Source: DATILL01 sp035476575
Lineage (GTDB): Bacteria > Actinomycetota > Actinomycetes > Mycobacteriales > JACQDL01
Length of the DNA: 64,000 bases
Assembly (NCBI GenBank): GCA_035476575.1
Contig: DATILL010000085.1
Coordinates: 1-64,000, forward strand
Direction: 5' to 3'
The position numbers were made by a program, and so were the translations under genes. Positions 21,654 through 29,111 of this stretch are shown here, piece by piece; position 1 is the first letter of the stretch; each line of letters starts with the position of its first letter. The notes beneath the pieces were generated by a model. The model saw only the letters and a program-made list of their open reading frames with translations. It made no database searches and was not told the DNA's origin.

Positions 21654-22238
21654 GTGCCGACCCCGCGCCCGAGCGGCCGAGGTAGCCGGCCCGCGCGCAC
21701 GCCGGGCGCCACCCGGCGGCCGGGTGACCGGCGGACCGCCCGCGCCGCCCGAGCCGGTCGCGTCGAGGCGGCTGGGCTGACCACCGGGCCGACGGAGCAG
21801 CCCAGCCAGTCGGACCGGGCCCGGCGGGCCGCGGCCGGGGCCGGCTCAGGGTGGCGGAGCAGTGCGCTGACCGGCCGGGCCGCCGTACTGGGCCTGGTCG
21901 TGTGCGCCCTGGTGCTGAGCCTGGTCTACCCGGCCAAGCAGTACCTCAGCCAGCGCGGCGTGATCGCCGAGCTGACCCGCCAGCAGGCCGCCGCCGAGCG
22001 GCGCGTGGCGCTGCTGGAGGCGCAGGCCCGGCAGCTCCGCGACCCGGCGTACCTGCGTGCGCAGGCCCGCAAGCGGCTGCAGTTCGTGATGCCCGGTGAC
22101 ACGGTGTACATCGTCGTCAACGGCGACGGCCAGCCGTCGACGCGCGCCGCCGGCCCGCCGGTCCCGGCCGCGGGATCCGCCCAGCCGTGGTACGCCGAGC
22201 TGTGGCGGACCGTCGAAGCGGCCGACCAGGCGCCGTGA
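21654..22238 (+). CDS. Septum formation initiator (FtsB/DivIC family)
   Basis: A 194-residue bitopic membrane protein of the divisome. An Arg/Ala/Gly-rich cytoplasmic N-terminus of about 75 residues is followed by one membrane segment (AVLGLVVCALVLSLVYPA) and a coiled coil (AELTRQQAAAERRVALLEAQ). The conserved RDPAYLRAQARKRLQFVMPG segment is the DivIC signature. The GTG at 21654 lies four bases after the eno stop. The eno-ftsB-DUF501-ppx order is conserved in actinobacteria and suggests one transcript. Confidence 0.88.
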   Translation: MPTPRPSGRGSRPARTPGATRRPGDRRTARAARAGRVEAAGLTTGPTEQPSQSDRARRAAAGAGSGWRSSALTGRAAVLGLVVCALVLSLVYPAKQYLSQRGVIAELTRQQAAAERRVALLEAQARQLRDPAYLRAQARKRLQFVMPGDTVYIVVNGDGQPSTRAAGPPVPAAGSAQPWYAELWRTVEAADQAP

Positions 22239-22278
22239 CCGGCAGCCCCGAGCGGTGACCGGCCTTCCCGGACCGGGC

Positions 22279-22788
22279 ATGAGCGAGGCCGACCGGCAGG
22301 CGGTGGCCACCCAGCTCGGCCGCGAGCCGCGGGCGATGCGGGCGGTCGCGCACCGCTGCCCGTGCGGCTGGCCGGACGTGGTGGAGACCGCGCCCCGGCT
22401 GCCGGACGGCACGCCGTTCCCGACGCTGTACTACCTGACCTGCCCCCGCGCCGTGTCCGCCGTAGGAACCCTCGAGGCGTCCGGCCTGATGCGCGAGATG
22501 AGTGCCCGGCTGGCCGCCGACCCCGAGCTGGCCACCCGGTACCGGCAGTCGCACGAGGAGTACCTACGGCGGCGGGCGGAGCTCGGCGAGGTGCCGGAGA
22601 TCGCCGGCACCTCGGCCGGCGGGATGCCGGGCCGGGTCAAGTGCCTGCATGTGCTGGTCGCGCACGCGCTGGCCGCCGGCCCAGGGGTCAACCCGCTGGG
22701 GGACGAGGCCGTGGCGCTGCTGCCTCGGTGGTGGGTGGACCAGCCCTGCGGCCCGCGCGACCCGATGTGCGGGACACTGTCGGGATGA
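22279..22788 (+). CDS. DUF501 domain protein
   Basis: A 169-residue protein of the DUF501 family, whose function is unknown. The family pattern is clear: QLGREPRAMRAVAHRCPCGW near the start, then PTLYYLTCPRAVSAVGTLEA, then RVKCLHVLVAHALAAGPGVN with CxH and HxxxH-like residues that could bind a metal. The ATG at 22279 was preferred over an in-frame GTG at 22254 upstream. It overlaps the ppx start by four bases (ATGA), so the two are translationally coupled. Confidence 0.88.
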   Translation: MSEADRQAVATQLGREPRAMRAVAHRCPCGWPDVVETAPRLPDGTPFPTLYYLTCPRAVSAVGTLEASGLMREMSARLAADPELATRYRQSHEEYLRRRAELGEVPEIAGTSAGGMPGRVKCLHVLVAHALAAGPGVNPLGDEAVALLPRWWVDQPCGPRDPMCGTLSG

Positions 22789-23726
22789 CTCGTGTGGCGG
22801 CCGTCGACTGCGGCACCAACTCCGTTCGGCTCCTCGTCGCCGATGCTGTCGGTGACACGCTCGTCGAGGTGGTACGCCGGATGGAGATCACCCGGCTCGG
22901 GCAGGGCGTGGACGCGACCAGCCGGCTGGCGCCCGAGGCGCTAGAGCGTACCGGTACGGTGCTGCGCCGGTACGCCGAGGACATCGCCCGGCTGGGCGCC
23001 GAGCGGGTCCGGGTGGCCGCCACCAGCGCCACCCGGGACGCGGCCAACCGGGCCGACTTCGAGGCCCTGGTGCGGGTCACAGTCGGCGTCGTACCGGAGG
23101 TGATCAGCGGCGAGGAGGAGGCCCGGCTGTCGTTCGCGGGTGCGGTGCGCGGCCTGGCCGGCGGGGCGCCGCCGTACCTGGTGTGCGACATCGGCGGTGG
23201 CTCGACCGAGCTGGTGCTCGGCGGCGGGGGAGCGGGTGCCGGGCAGCCGGGTGCCGAGGAGGTGGTCGCTGCCTGTTCCATGAACGTCGGGTGCGTGCGG
23301 CTGGCCGAGCGGCACCTGCGGGCCGACCCGCCTACGGCGGCGCAGGTCAGCGCGGCCGAGGCGGACGTACGGGCGGCGCTGGCCGAGGCCCGTGAGAAGG
23401 TGCCGGTGGAGCGGACGGCGACCATGGTCGGTGTGGCCGGCTCGATCACCACGGTCGCCGCGCTGGCCCTGGGCCTGGCCGAGTACGACCCGGCGAAGGT
23501 GCACCACAGCCGGCTGTCCGCCGCCCGGATCGACGAGGTGACGACCGAGCTGCTGGCCTCGACGCACGCCGAGCGGGCCGCCCGCGCGGTGATCCACCCC
23601 GGCCGGATCGACGTGATCACGGCCGGGGCGCTGGTGCTGAGGGTGCTGGTGGCCGAGCTCGGCGTCCCGGAGGTCGTGGTGAGCGAGCACGACATCCTGG
23701 ACGGCATTGCCTGGTCCATCGCCTGA
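22785..23726 (+). CDS. ppx: Ppx/GppA-family exopolyphosphatase
   Basis: A 313-residue member of the actin-like ASKHA superfamily that hydrolyses polyphosphate or (p)ppGpp. The phosphate-1 loop is VAAVDCGTNSVRLLVAD near 4-20, the second is VCDIGGGSTELVLGG near 131-145, and the catalytic Glu lies in ISGEEEARLSF. Members of about 300 residues keep only the two N-terminal domains, as here, and this is the usual length for the actinobacterial type. The ATG at 22785 overlaps the DUF501 stop. Confidence 0.9.
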   Translation: MTRVAAVDCGTNSVRLLVADAVGDTLVEVVRRMEITRLGQGVDATSRLAPEALERTGTVLRRYAEDIARLGAERVRVAATSATRDAANRADFEALVRVTVGVVPEVISGEEEARLSFAGAVRGLAGGAPPYLVCDIGGGSTELVLGGGGAGAGQPGAEEVVAACSMNVGCVRLAERHLRADPPTAAQVSAAEADVRAALAEAREKVPVERTATMVGVAGSITTVAALALGLAEYDPAKVHHSRLSAARIDEVTTELLASTHAERAARAVIHPGRIDVITAGALVLRVLVAELGVPEVVVSEHDILDGIAWSIA

Positions 23727-23814
23727 CGCGGGTACTTGTCGCGGCACCTGTCGTGGGAAGGTCGCCGTCTCCGCGCCCGGTTTGTTCGACTTGTCCCCGA
23801 CAGGTCGCGACCCG

Positions 23815-24102
23815 TCAGCGCTCTGGCTCGGGCTCTGGTGCCCAGCCCGGAGCGGGCCGTCCGGTCAGCGCCCGGTAGACCACCGCTGCCCCTCGGGACG
23901 CCACGAACTGCCCCACGGCCACCGACACCGCCGACAGCCCGGCCCACGCCAGGACGTCGTTCAGCCGGGCGTTCGGCGCCTTTGGGTCGGTCACCGTGTC
24001 GCCCTGAGCATGCTGCCAGGCAACGGTCAGCACCTTGCGCGTCAGGATCGTGGTCGGAATCGCGAGCGCCACCCCGAGCACCCGGTAGATCAGCTTGCCC
24101 AC
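23815..24102 (-). CDS. DUF4235 small membrane protein
   Basis: A 95-residue protein with two hydrophobic segments (YRVLGVALAIPTTILTRKVL and AWAGLSAVSVAVGQFVASRG) joined by a short loop containing TDPKAPNARLNDVLAW. This spacing matches the actinobacterial DUF4235 family, function unknown. The charged C-terminus ends PEPEPER. The ATG at 24102 follows a GGAGG-like site (GGAGGTAGAGC). It is convergent with ppx and divergent from udgB. Confidence 0.82.
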   Translation of the reverse strand: MGKLIYRVLGVALAIPTTILTRKVLTVAWQHAQGDTVTDPKAPNARLNDVLAWAGLSAVSVAVGQFVASRGAAVVYRALTGRPAPGWAPEPEPER

Positions 24103-24270
24103 GCTCTACCTCCTCCATCGCGGGGTCGCGACGGGTGAGCCCGACGCGCCACAGCCGACAGCAAAACACATGATCGCGCTGGTTGCCTGGTCGCGCTGGT
24201 TGCCTGGTCGCATCCGGCTGCTGGCGAGTTCGGCTGCTGGCCCACCCGGGAGCGTGGTTGCATACAGGGC

Positions 24271-25035
24271 ATGGCCACTCAGCGGATGGGGGACGGCGTG
24301 ACCGCGGCGGACCAGGCCGCCGTTGCCCGGCTCGCCACCGGAGCCCGCGACCTAGCCGAGCTCGACGCCCGGATCGCGGCGTGCCGGGCCTGCCCCCGGC
24401 TGGTCAACTGGCGCGAGACGGTGGCCAGGGACCGGCGGGCGGCGTACGCCGGGCAGACCTACTGGGGCCGCCCGGTCCCCGGCTTCGGCCCGGTGGACGC
24501 CCGGATCTGCGTGGTCGGGCTGGCTCCGGCTGCGCACGGCGGCAACCGCACCGGCCGGATGTTCACCGGCGACCGCAGCGGCGACTGGCTGTACGCCGCG
24601 CTGTACCGGGCCGGCCTGGCCAACCAGCCGACGGCGACGAGCCGCGACGACGGGCTGACGCTGTACGGCGTCCGGGTCACCGCGCCGGTGCACTGCGCGC
24701 CGCCGGCCAACAAGCCCACGACGACCGAGCGGGACACCTGCCGGGCCTGGCTGGACCGCGAGCTGGCGCTGCTGGCGCCGGCGCTGCGGGTCGTCGTCGT
24801 GCTCGGCGGGTTCGCCTGGTCGGTGCTGTGGGCGGCGCTGCGGGCGACCGGCCAGCCGGTGCCGCGGCGGCTGCCGGCGTTCGGGCACGGCGTCGAGGTG
24901 GCGGTCCCGGAGCGCGGCTGGCACGTGCTGGCCAGCTACCACGTGAGCCAGCAGAACACCTTCACCGGCAAGCTGACCGAGCCGATGCTGGACGCGGTGT
25001 TCGCCCGCGCCGTCGAGCTGGCCGCCGCGCCCTGA
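24271..25035 (+). CDS. udgB: Type 5 uracil-DNA glycosylase
   Basis: A 254-residue iron-sulphur uracil-DNA glycosylase that excises uracil and other deaminated bases from DNA. The Fe-S ligands begin at CRACPRLVNWRE near residue 41. The active site motif is VGLAPAAHGGNRTGRMFTGD near 80, with the acid replaced by Ala as is typical of UdgB-type enzymes, and the DNA-binding loop is SYHVSQQNTFTGKLT near 228. The ATG at 24271 is preceded by TTGCATACA at seven bases, suggesting a leaderless message. Repeat cluster D starts 18 bases after the stop. Confidence 0.93.
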   Translation: MATQRMGDGVTAADQAAVARLATGARDLAELDARIAACRACPRLVNWRETVARDRRAAYAGQTYWGRPVPGFGPVDARICVVGLAPAAHGGNRTGRMFTGDRSGDWLYAALYRAGLANQPTATSRDDGLTLYGVRVTAPVHCAPPANKPTTTERDTCRAWLDRELALLAPALRVVVVLGGFAWSVLWAALRATGQPVPRRLPAFGHGVEVAVPERGWHVLASYHVSQQNTFTGKLTEPMLDAVFARAVELAAAP

Positions 25036-25053
25036 TCACCCCCCACCCGCCGA

Positions 25054-25240
25054 GTGTGGTCACCTCTCGGCGTTGTGGTGACCTGTCGTTGCCTGTGGAC
25101 CCCGTGTGGTCACCTACGCGCCTTGTGGTGACCTCTTGTGGCCTGGACACCCCGAGAGGTCACCACAAGGCGCGTAGGTGACCACACGTTGTACGGGGAC
25201 CCCAACAGGTGACCACACGGCGTAGTGGTGACCACACGGG
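25054..25240. repeat. AGGTSACCACA repeat cluster D with a 34-bp perfect inverted repeat
   Basis: About eight half-sites in three inverted/forward units plus a degenerate end. The arms 25103-25136 and 25155-25188 are identical in inverted orientation over 34 bp, around an 18-base loop. Both arms share the variant linker CACCTACGCGCC, which differs from the family consensus (CTCGGCG), so one arm was probably copied from the other. The cluster ends 30 bases before the NDH-2 start. Confidence 0.92.
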
Positions 25241-25270
25241 ATACGCACCTGTCGCGGTTACCCTCGGGTC

Positions 25271-26596
25271 ATGGCCCAGCGACGGCACATCCTCATCGTG
25301 GGCGGCGGGTGCGTCGGCATGTACACGGCGTACCGGCTGCAGAAGAAGCTCGGCCCGGGGCAGGCGACCATCACCGTCGTCGACCCGCAGAGCCACATGA
25401 CCTACCAGCCGTTCCTGCCTGAGGCGGCTGCTGGCTGGGTCGAGCCGAGACACGTGGTCGTGCCGCTGCGCCAGGTGCTGCGTAAGTGCCGGGTGATCAC
25501 CGCCACGGTCACCGGCCTGGACCACGCCCGCGGGGCCGCGACCGTCCAGCCGCTGGAGGGCGAGCCGTACGAGATCGGCTACGACATCGTGGTGATGGTG
25601 CCCGGCTCGGTCGCCCGCACCCTGCCAATCCCCGGCCTGGCCGAGCACGGCATCGGGTTCAAGACCATCGGCGAGGCCATCTACCTGCGCAACCACGTCC
25701 TGTCCCGGCTGGACTTCGCCGCCTCGACCAACGACGAGCGGCGCCGCCGCAAGGCGCTCACGTTCTGCTTCATCGGAGGCGGGTACGCCGGCATTGAGGC
25801 GCTGGCCGAGCTGGAGGACATGGCCCGCTACGCCACCCGCTACTACGACAACCTCTCGGCCGCCGACCTGCACTGGGTGCTGATCGAGGCGGCCGACCGG
25901 ATCCTGCCCGAGGTCAGCCTGCCGATGGGCGAGTACACGGTACGGCAGCTACTTAAGCGGGGCCTCGACATCCGGCTCCACACGCGGGTCGAGTCGCTGA
26001 CCGACTGCCACGTCGTTCTCACCGACGGCGAGGAGCTCGACGTCGAGACGATCGTGTGGACCGCCGGGGTCAAGCCGAACCCGATGCTGGCGAACACCGA
26101 CCTGCCCCTGGACGAGCGGGGCCGGGTTGTCTGCGACGCCACCCTGATGGTGCGCGGCGTGGCCGGCGCGTGGAGCGCGGGCGACTGCGCAGCCGTGCCC
26201 GACCTGTCCAGCGACGACCCGACGGCGACCTGCAGCCCCAGCGCCCAGCACGCCGTACGGCAGGCCAAGCGGCTCAGCGACAACATCGTCCGGTCGCTGC
26301 ACGGCGAGGAGCCCCGGCCGTACCGGCACGCCTACGTCGGCTCGGTGGCCAGCCTCGGCCTGTACAAGGGCGTCGCCGAGGTGTACGGCGTCCGGCTCAA
26401 GGGCCTGCCGGCGTGGGTGATGCACCGGACGTACCACGTCAGCCGGATGCCGACGTTCAACCGGAAGGTCCGGGTGGTCGCGGACTGGACTCTCGGGCTG
26501 TTCTTCCGCCGCGAGGTGGTCTCGCTCGGCCAGATCCAGGAGCCGCGCCGGGACTTCGCGGCGGTCGCCCAGCGGACGGGGCGGCCGGCCGCATAG
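25271..26596 (+). CDS. ndh: Type II NADH dehydrogenase (NDH-2)
   Basis: A 441-residue FAD-dependent enzyme that passes electrons from NADH to quinone without proton pumping, bound to the inner membrane surface. The FAD-binding GxGxxG is VGGGCVGMYTAYRLQKKLG (9-27). The second Rossmann motif is CFIGGGYAGIEALAELEDM near 168. The quinone-side FAD segment is AGAWSAGDCAAVPDL near 300, and the C-terminus has an amphipathic/hydrophobic stretch (WTLGLFFRREVVSLGQIQEP) for membrane attachment. The ATG at 25271 is preceded by TTACCCTC, likely a -10 of a near-leaderless message. Confidence 0.9.
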   Translation: MAQRRHILIVGGGCVGMYTAYRLQKKLGPGQATITVVDPQSHMTYQPFLPEAAAGWVEPRHVVVPLRQVLRKCRVITATVTGLDHARGAATVQPLEGEPYEIGYDIVVMVPGSVARTLPIPGLAEHGIGFKTIGEAIYLRNHVLSRLDFAASTNDERRRRKALTFCFIGGGYAGIEALAELEDMARYATRYYDNLSAADLHWVLIEAADRILPEVSLPMGEYTVRQLLKRGLDIRLHTRVESLTDCHVVLTDGEELDVETIVWTAGVKPNPMLANTDLPLDERGRVVCDATLMVRGVAGAWSAGDCAAVPDLSSDDPTATCSPSAQHAVRQAKRLSDNIVRSLHGEEPRPYRHAYVGSVASLGLYKGVAEVYGVRLKGLPAWVMHRTYHVSRMPTFNRKVRVVADWTLGLFFRREVVSLGQIQEPRRDFAAVAQRTGRPAA

Positions 26597-26620
26597 CCGG
26601 CTCGCGGCCCCCGCCCGGGC

Positions 26621-26660
26621 CAGACAGGGCCTGACAGGGCCTGACAGGGCCAGACAGGGG
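26621..26660. repeat. Four tandem 10-bp repeats
   Basis: Four near-identical 10-base units (CAGACAGGGC, CTGACAGGGC twice, then CAGACAGGGG) lie directly after the NDH-2 stop. They are followed by GGCAAGGGCAGC. The repeat sits between convergent genes and does not form an obvious stem. It is probably simple-sequence expansion. Confidence 0.85.
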
Positions 26661-26681
26661 CAAGGGCAGCAAGGGATGGCG

Positions 26682-27857
26682 TCAGGCGGTGTCGACGGCG
26701 GGCAGCGCCTGCAGCCGGGCCAGCTCGGCCGGGTCCTGGGCGCGCATCCAGCGGATCACATCGCGGTACGGCACGCAGTACGTGTCCGGCTGGCGGCAGG
26801 CCTGCCTGACGAAGCTGGCCAGGGCCTGGGTGTAGGCGTTGTTGTTCCAACTGTTGAAGTGGTTGCCGAGGATCAGCGGCGCCCGGTTGCCGTTGTAGGC
26901 CGCGCGGTACATCCGCTGGTACGTGGCCAGCACCTGCCGGGAGTTGGCCACCGAGTCGCCGGTGGTGGGCGGGTCGCCGGTCTGCTGGACCCAGAAGTTG
27001 TAGTCCATCGAGATCACGCCGCGGCTGGTGCCGGCCAACGGCACGTACCCCATCGGGAGCTCCCAGATCCCGTAGCGGTTCTTCTTCGGCCAGGCGATGC
27101 CGCTGCGGTTCCCGCTGGAGTCGTAGCTGAGGCCCAGCCGCCGCAACGCCGGCATGAGCTGGCCTGGCCGGCCCTCCAGGCACGGCGTCCGGCCGCCCTT
27201 GATCGACTCGACCGGCACCTCAAGGGTGGGCATCGTGTCGTCGTGGTTGACCTGCTTGTAGTCCCGGAAGAACGTGAGGAACTGTTGTAGCTCGCTGGTC
27301 CAGTCCGCGGTGGTCCAGTCGTTGGCGGCGTACCCGGCGCCGGCGCAGAAGTGGCCGTTGTAATGGGTGCCGATCTCGTCGCCGCGGCGCCAGGCGTCGT
27401 TCAGGTCCTCGACGACCTGCCTGACCTCGGCCGCACTGAAGAACCCGATCGAGCTGCGGCCAGGGGAGTGGCCCGGGCCGGTGTAGGCCCGCCGGTACTT
27501 CTCACCGACCAGGTAGACGCCGGAGAGGAAGCCGGTGAACCGCATGTTCGCCTTGGCGGCGACGTCGCGCCAGTACTCCCACTTGGCGTGTGAGCCGGCG
27601 CCGTCGAAGGAGACCACGATGAACTGGGGCGGTCGCTGGCCCGGCCGGAGCCTGGTCGGGGTGAAGAAGGAGTCGGGGTCGACCGCGCTGGGGCTGGTCG
27701 AGCCGGGCCCAGTCGAGCCGGGGCTGGCGGGCTGGGTCGGCTGGCCAGGCGGGTTGGCCACCGAGGCCGGCTGCCGGTTGTCCGCCTCGGTACGGGCGAA
27801 CAGCGTGAAGGCCAGCGCGACCACGATAGCGCCGACCAGCAGCGCGTTGCGTTTCAT
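26682..27857 (-). CDS. Secreted polysaccharide deacetylase-like protein
   Basis: A 391-residue exported protein with an N-terminal membrane anchor (LLVGAIVVALAFTLFARTEA) and a Pro/Ser/Gly linker (residues 30-65). The catalytic domain starts IVVSFDGAGSHAKWEYWRDV, resembling NodB motif 1 but with DG instead of DDG. GDEIGTHYNGHFCAGA near 160 matches the HxxxxH metal site of NodB. The rest, with LILGNHFNSWNNNAYTQALA near the C-terminus, is typical of long actinobacterial members. It probably acts on the cell wall or exopolysaccharide, but the missing aspartate leaves the activity in doubt. The ATG at 27857 fits the anchor. Confidence 0.75.
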   Translation of the reverse strand: MKRNALLVGAIVVALAFTLFARTEADNRQPASVANPPGQPTQPASPGSTGPGSTSPSAVDPDSFFTPTRLRPGQRPPQFIVVSFDGAGSHAKWEYWRDVAAKANMRFTGFLSGVYLVGEKYRRAYTGPGHSPGRSSIGFFSAAEVRQVVEDLNDAWRRGDEIGTHYNGHFCAGAGYAANDWTTADWTSELQQFLTFFRDYKQVNHDDTMPTLEVPVESIKGGRTPCLEGRPGQLMPALRRLGLSYDSSGNRSGIAWPKKNRYGIWELPMGYVPLAGTSRGVISMDYNFWVQQTGDPPTTGDSVANSRQVLATYQRMYRAAYNGNRAPLILGNHFNSWNNNAYTQALASFVRQACRQPDTYCVPYRDVIRWMRAQDPAELARLQALPAVDTA

Positions 27858-28053
27858 GGTGTGATGGCCCCGTCCCCCGTGATGGGTCGAACGCTAGCAG
27901 CACCGCAGCGACCGGAGTCTGGTTCAGGGTAGGTCGCCCAACACTGTAGATGCGTGCCCGGCTTGTCTGGTTGGCACAGGCATCGCGACCGTGAGCAGGA
28001 CGGGTTCTGCCAAACCCGTAACGCGGACTTGTCAGGCTGGCTAGCCTCGTAGA

Positions 28054-28127
28054 GCCCCCGTAGCCCAAACGGCAGAGGCCGGCCCCTTAAAAGGGCTCCA
28101 GTGTCGGTTCGAACCCGACCGGGGGCA
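28054..28127 (+). tRNA. tRNA with UAA anticodon and a short variable loop
   Basis: A 74-base cloverleaf: acceptor GCCCCCG with CGGGGGC, a T-arm GTCGG TTCGAAC CCGAC, and anticodon stem GGCCC/GGGCT around loop CTTAAAA, which puts UAA at 28088-28090 (UUA codons). The variable region is only five bases (CCAGT). Genuine tRNA-Leu has a long variable arm, so this is unusual. The discriminator is A and CCA is not encoded. The D-arm pairs GCCC with AGGC, with a C-A mismatch at 13-22, and GG is present in the loop. tRNA identity is therefore uncertain; Leu is the natural reading of the anticodon. Confidence 0.75.
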
Positions 28128-28138
28128 CCGCTCAGCGG

Positions 28139-28164
28139 GCGGCTGGCGTCCAAGCGCCAGCCGC
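28139..28164 (+). terminator. Hairpin after the tRNA
   Basis: GCGGCTGGCG and CGCCAGCCGC pair perfectly over ten bases around a six-base loop, eleven bases beyond the tRNA 3' end. It is well placed to end the tRNA transcript. There is no T-run, which is common in actinobacteria. Confidence 0.7.
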
Positions 28165-28370
28165 ACTGTCCCCACCATGTCATCGAGAGTTCGACCTCGA
28201 TCTGGAGCGGCGACCCGTATGCCGCTACCTACAGTAGCGCCTTGACCACCCCATGTATCAGATTTGGCGAAATCAGTTTTCAATGATGACGAGCGCGGCG
28301 CGGCCCAGGCGTTGGTTGCGAGGCATCACGTGGTTGTCACAGGGGAACGGCGACAGGGGAACGGCGACGG

Positions 28371-28772
28371 TCAGCCGAGGCGGCGCCCGGTGACACGCTC
28401 GGCCGGGATCCGGAGGTAGCAGTCCCGATCGCCGGGCATCCAGGACCGCACCGGCAGCTCCGCCAGCCGGGCGCGATCGGCGGGGTCGGTGACCTCCCGG
28501 GCGTAGCCGACCACCGTCACACTCCACCCGGACTCGTCGTCCGGGGCGAACCAGTCGGCCTGGAAGGCCACCACCGCGTTGCGGACCGCGGCAGCCAGCG
28601 TGGAGCTCTCGCTGGCACAGATGACGACCGCCTCACCCAGCAGCCTGAACCGGACTGGCAGGACGGCCGGCAGCGCATTGTCGGTGCAGACAACTCGGCC
28701 GATCGTGACTGAGGAGAGCAGTTTCAGGCAGTCCTCGGCGGTGAGGATCTCCAGCCCGTTCGAGTCATACAT
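28371..28772 (-). CDS. PPOX-fold (pyridoxamine 5'-phosphate oxidase-like) protein
   Basis: A 133-residue split beta-barrel flavin or F420 binding protein. The start MYDSNGLEILTAEDCLKLLS, then IGRVVCTDNALPAVLPVRF and VVAFQADWFAPDDESGWSVT, are typical of the small PPOX-like stress proteins in actinobacteria. The ATG at 28772 gives the family start; an ATG at 28814 is in frame. It is divergent from the universal stress protein gene. A DosR-like box at 28839-28852 lies 67 bases upstream of this start. In Mycobacterium, proteins of this fold are among DosR targets, so dormancy or hypoxia control is plausible. Confidence 0.8.
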   Translation of the reverse strand: MYDSNGLEILTAEDCLKLLSSVTIGRVVCTDNALPAVLPVRFRLLGEAVVICASESSTLAAAVRNAVVAFQADWFAPDDESGWSVTVVGYAREVTDPADRARLAELPVRSWMPGDRDCYLRIPAERVTGRRLG

Positions 28773-28838
28773 GGCACCACCCGCGGCCTTCGTCGCTTTC
28801 GCACCGCTTACCATGCCGGGCCGCCGTAACCGACAACA

Positions 28839-28852
28839 GGGCCGAAAGTCCC
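28839..28852. promoter_or_regulatory. DosR/DevR-like box upstream of the PPOX gene
   Basis: GGGCCGAAAGTCCC matches the 14-base core GGGACTWWAGTCCC at 12 positions, and the right half is complete. It ends 67 bases from the proposed PPOX start. The match is by eye, and the regulator is not in the window. Confidence 0.5.
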
Positions 28853-29031
28853 GACCCCGACATCTCGCCCTACCGGGGCTCATCACCCCGACCCCGCCCG
28901 ACCAGACCTGGCCCGGCGCGTCCGGCCGGCGTGCCTGAATAGTCATGACGAGGCACCTCACCTAGTTACCTGTTGCTATTTGGCGCAGGTTTCGCCGGCC
29001 GCGACCGATTAGCCGCACGGGGGACCGTTGA

Positions 29032-29045
29032 GGGTCCTTGGTCCC
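29032..29045. promoter_or_regulatory. DosR/DevR-like box upstream of the universal stress gene
   Basis: GGGTCCTTGGTCCC matches the same core at 11 of 14 positions and is close to palindromic. It lies 67 bases ahead of the Usp ATG at 29112, the same distance as the other box from the PPOX start. The region between the boxes holds TAGTTACC and other AT-richer stretches suitable for two divergent promoters. Confidence 0.5.
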
Positions 29046-29111
29046 TACCCGGCTTGCCCCCACGTGCTGGACTCTTACCGGTACGTAGGACTTCGGGGGC
29101 ATATTGTGGTG

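Noticed and set aside
28054..28127. Reading the tRNA as a stop-codon suppressor (UUA anticodon)
   Set aside because: The paired stem GGCCC/GGGCT fixes the seven-base loop CTTAAAA, so the anticodon is UAA, not UUA.
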